DNA of 64,000 nucleotides from Neospora caninum Liverpool (taxonomy: Eukaryota; Apicomplexa; Conoidasida; Eucoccidiorida; Sarcocystidae), in contig NC_018390.1 of assembly GCF_000208865.1 (NCBI RefSeq), positions 1,536,790-1,600,789 on the forward strand, in the 5' to 3' direction. Below are positions 60,401 to 64,000 of the stretch, piece by piece. The translations under genes were made by a program, and so were the position numbers. The notes beneath the pieces are model-generated. The model was given only the letters and a program-made list of their open reading frames with translations. It ran no database searches and was not told the DNA's origin. Each line of letters opens with the position of its first letter. Within the stretch, counting starts at the first letter, position 1.

Positions 60401-63400
60401 ACTGCTCCATTCCTTCCGCCCGTCGCCGGTGTCCCGCCGCTCGACGCCTTGCGACCTTGGCGGCGACCCTGCGTCCGCGGCAGTCCGCCTGGCAACGCTG
60501 GTCGCTGCCCAGCTTCCCCCGACTCCCCTGTGGCTGTATCTCCAGAGCACTGGACTGCCTTCCCACTGGTGTCGCCAGGACGAGACTGGAGGGATTCTCC
60601 GGCCCCGGGCTTTCCACTGCCAGTGGCAGGAGCTGCGTTGCTGGACTCGCGCGGATCCGCCGCTTCTCCGCTTCGCGTGCGCTGTCCAGGGTCTCCACCG
60701 CCCGGCGCGCGTCGCTTGCCAGTTGCTGCTGACTGCTGACACAGGTGTTTCATGATGCCTTCAAGGAACTTGACAGCGGATGCGCCGGTGTGGAACGAGT
60801 CTCCAATCTCCATGAGCAGCTGCACTACCAGACCCGGACGCTGGTCCAGCAGCCACTCTACCCCGACAGCAGGGAGGAGCGATAAGAGCGCGAGATTTTG
60901 CGCCTTCCTGTGCACCGCAGACAAATCTAGAACGGCTAGGGCCAGCCGGTGCGGCAGACAGCAGACGCCGCTGTCTCCCCTCTGTCCTTGGCTGAGAGAG
61001 ACGCACACTGGCGTTCCCCGTTTCCCTGGTGAAGGGTTGAGGGTCACTTGGCTGAGCGCCTCCCACAAGCTTCGAGCGACCTGCGAGACACTTCGCTGTG
61101 GATGCTGCCAGTGACTCAAAGCGACCTCGATCAGCGTATCGATTGGACTAGGTGATCTGGACAACAGACTCGAATGGGCGCCGGCACCACAGGGCCGATG
61201 ATCGGAAGGCAAACATGAAGACGACGGGGTGTCGGAACGCGATGGGGAGACGGCACTTGCCGCTGAAGCGGCTCCGCTGGACGGCGCACTCTTGTCTTGG
61301 AAGACATCTGCTTCTGAGCTGCTACCTACGGACGAGTGTAGCAGCCAAGAAGCCGGCGCAACGTCAACCAGCTGTTTCAGAAGAAGCAGCGCGTCGCGCT
61401 TCGCGTGCACATCGTGCGTCTGAGAATAAGCGGCAAGATGCCCCAAAACCTCAGAAAAGACGCCAGCTTTAGCGGTTGTTCCAGCATGCGCATCTCGTTG
61501 GCTCTTTGCATGCTCCGCAAGGTTCCGTGCATCTGCAGCCGTAAACGGCCTTTCCTCCGTTTCTCCACGAGCGTTGCCACTATTTGCAACAAGATGCAGA
61601 AGGGAGCGGAGAAGCGCTAGCCCGCCGCGGGTGGCTACATGTCCTGCAGTCCTCGCTGTTCGTCCTGCGCCACGCCCTTGTTCATCGGTTCTGCTCACGT
61701 CCCGCCGAGCCGTGTCGCTGAGAGCGGAACCTGGCGGGCTCAACAGTTGCCGCACCATCCCGCAGGCACCGCTTAAGATGCTGCCCTCACGGTGAAGGCC
61801 CTCAAAAGCAGCCAGTCGAACTTTAATCGATGCAACTGCCGTTAAAACTTCCAACTCTTTCTGCTGTTGGAGGAAACACACGAGAAATCTTGGGTCCATT
61901 GCAGTTCTCAGCACCTCCACGACTGACGCATCATTTTCAGTGTACCTACAGGAAGTGGGCGAGGAATCACAGCATGCATGCCTGCCTTCTGTCACACTGT
62001 TGGTCTTCAGATCCTGTCCACCGCTGAGTTGACCCGCTGTAGCATCGGCTGACGTTCGCCACTCGCTTCCTGACGCACGGCCTGGTTCTGGAGCTGGCCT
62101 TCGCTTCCTGTGTCTGCCTGTTTCGCAGGCTGGTTGAAGCGCCTCGTGCAGCGCCTTCTGGAGTGCCGCGTCGTCTACCAAGTGCGGCCAGCAGGAGGTG
62201 CAAAGAGCAGACAGAGCCTGAAGTATGGCAACGAAGTGAGTTCTCCGCTGACCACTCGGCGTCTGAGAAGCTTCTCGATGTGGGGCCGGATCCCCAGTCG
62301 TTGCGCGCTCGAGCCCTCGCAAGAGAAGCACAAATGCAACCGCAGCTTCGCCAAGTGCCGCGCCCGTTCCCGAATCTCCTCTGTGCTTCCATAAGTCGCC
62401 GTGGAGTCCCATCAGCGTAGGCGATTCGAGAGTCGCGCTCACTCGCAGCGCTGCAACGTACATCCGCTGCAAGACTGGCTGTGCGCCGAGGTCACTTGCC
62501 GGGCGTTCCACGACGTCTGGGGAGTCAGCAACATCGTGACCCTCCATATCATCATCTGCCTCCAGTTCGCAGAGACAGGCGCGCCGTTCCCGAGCCCAAA
62601 ACCGCAAACATCGGGAAAGTACTTCGACAGCACTTTCGTTTCGCCAGGATATCGGTTCTTTCTCGGCTCGCGTGTGACCGTCACCGACCCTCGCGCGCCG
62701 TCTGTCGTCGGTCGCTTGCGCACTTTTGGGTGAGGGCCGCAGACACGGCGCTGTCTCGCCTGTCTCTTCTTCCTCCTGTCGGTCTTGTGCCTGTGTGGGT
62801 CTGCAGCCCTTGGAGAGTTCCGCTGGCTGCGGTGTCGCAGCTGCATCGGGACTGTCTGCGCAACACTGCAAACGCGCAGGCACGACGGACCCGCCATCAA
62901 GTTTTAAAAGAGCTGCGAAGCAACGTTCGATCTGCTGCAGGCCGCCAATAGCACTCAAGTTTCCTCGACTACGGAGTTGAAGAAGGACATCCGTGCAAGC
63001 TTCCGCAAGCGGCCCGCAGAATTCTGCTATGGAGTCGCCGCGAGCAGAATTCCGGAAAGAAACCGTCACGCCATTCGCTTCAGAGCCAGAGGGAGAGCCA
63101 GCGGCCATCGGTGAAGCTGTGGATGACGAAGACAGGAGCGACGGACCGGCTGTGGCGCCGGAAGGCGAAGCAGACTGCGAAGAGACAGAGGAGCGAGCGG
63201 AAGAACGCGCCTCTGGAACTTGCAGAGTGGCAGCACCTCCGACAGGTTTGCGATCTCCAGCTTCGTGAGCAAGTTTCGCTTGCTGGAAGAGAAAGTTTGC
63301 AAGTTGCCTCAGAACGATACCCTGGCTTTCAAGAGACTTGGTGTCCTCTACAAAACTTCCCCAGAGTCGAGCAAGGGTCCGACAACTGGACGTGTCGCCG

Positions 63401-63792
63401 TTAGCCCCATTTCCTGGTTCTGTGTCGGATCCACTAGTGAGCAATGCACACCTTGCGCGGAGCGTCGCAAGGAGGCTGTGCGCGGATGGGGACGGCAAAA
63501 CGCCGCCAGAAATGGGTATCTCATCGTCCCCCGATGCGAAGGAGCATCCCGTCGCCGTCGGGCTACGGCCGTGGCCGCAGTCCAATGACGACGAAGCAGA
63601 GACGTCGACGCTTCCTTGCCTCAGCTCTGCAAAGCTTGTATGAGGCATGGCGTTCACGGGAACTACAGATCCCGTCCCTGACGGTAGGCGCTCATCCTTC
63701 ATCTTTTGAGTTGCTTGTGGGTTCAAATCAAAGTGGAAGCCATCAAGCAGCTTGTGAGGCGGACGGCGCGGGTTGTGTCTCCACTCTTGCAT
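48411..63792 (-). CDS. THADA: Giant THADA/Trm732-like protein (DUF2428), tRNA 2'-O-methylation cofactor family
   Basis: Nine exons join in phase on the minus strand: 63792-57015, 56631-56255, 55793-55670, 55315-54885, 54493-52031, 51587-51471, 51283-51038, 50728-49928 and 49205-48411 (stop TGA), giving about 4043 aa; human THADA has about 1950. The protein is alpha-helical HEAT/ARM-like with low-complexity inserts. THADA-like segments appear in family order: VALSHWQHPQRSVSQVARSL and LDLSAVHRKAQNLALLSLL in exon 1, AIGRRLLHFLLCCRHLGAM across the exon 1-2 join, the DUF2428 core LRKSASLGLAFVAVLAGE (about 2350), AHCLNVVRAVIRSGAL (exon 4), LLAARALANYAMQEA with SNTTCGLLLLSLELL (exon 5) and LFDEEPANLYTEEV (exon 8). 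Yeast Trm732 and human THADA bind Trm7/FTSJ1 to 2'-O-methylate position 32 of some tRNAs; that role here is inferred. An alternative start is M31 (MKDERLPSG), which has a better AAAAG context. The last two acceptors are the weakest joins. Confidence 0.85.
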
Positions 63793-64000
63793 GCTAAGAC
63801 TCGGTCTTCACCAAAAACATGACTGGGAAAGGCAGGAAATACAGACGGATTCCGTCAAACCACAAGGCTGCGAACAGCAGGCTCTGGGGCTGTGGCTGCG
63901 GTTCGTGAGACAGGCACGCGGCCACAGTACGCAGTACCCTACAATAAGCGAAAGATTGGTTCTGGGACGCTAGGGAAAGAGAGGTGAAATTATTAGTCGC

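Overview
This window is nuclear DNA from a coccidian parasite, most likely the Toxoplasma/Hammondia/Neospora group. The reasons are GC-rich exons full of Ser/Pro/Ala/Glu/Arg-rich low-complexity inserts, polypyrimidine-flanked introns, (TA)n arrays confined to introns and spacers, scattered TGCATGC palindromes and A-rich start contexts (AAAATGG type). I cannot fix the species from sequence alone. All products were assigned by recognising conserved family segments by eye; exon joins were worked out by hand from GT/GC-AG sites and reading phase.

Layout, left to right. (1) About 0.7-3.6 kb, minus strand: an all-coiled-coil protein whose 17 visible exons are separated by unusually small introns (40-67 nt). 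Its N-terminus is unresolved. (2) 5.3-21.4 kb, plus: a giant (about 4530 aa) homologue of TRPC4AP/TRUSS (DUF3689), in other eukaryotes the substrate receptor of a CUL4-DDB1 ubiquitin ligase. (3) 23.3-27.3 kb, minus: UDP-N-acetylglucosamine pyrophosphorylase (UAP1 family), with a roughly 320-nt pyrimidine tract in its first intron. (4) 29.6-31.7 kb, plus: replication protein A 32-kDa subunit (RPA2). (5) 31.7-36.1 kb: no gene I can support. (6) 36.1-46.8 kb, plus: an oxysterol-binding-protein-related protein (PH domain, coiled coil, FFAT-like motif, sterol/PI4P-binding domain) in 19 exons. (7) 48.4-63.8 kb, minus: a giant (about 4040 aa) THADA/Trm732 homologue (DUF2428), the partner of the tRNA 2'-O-methyltransferase Trm7/FTSJ1, in 9 exons.

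The genes do not form a pathway. They are unrelated housekeeping functions: protein turnover, sugar-nucleotide supply, DNA replication and repair, lipid exchange at membrane contacts, and tRNA modification. Two divergent pairs (coiled-coil/TRPC4AP and UAP/RPA2) probably share promoter regions, and two convergent pairs (TRPC4AP/UAP and OSBP/THADA) meet at their 3' ends. The most notable points are the small-intron coiled-coil gene, the two expanded helical-repeat proteins, two proposed GC-AG introns, the FFAT-like motif in the oxysterol-binding protein, and the large pyrimidine tract just upstream of a UAP splice acceptor. I found no CRISPR array, tRNA, rRNA or mobile element.
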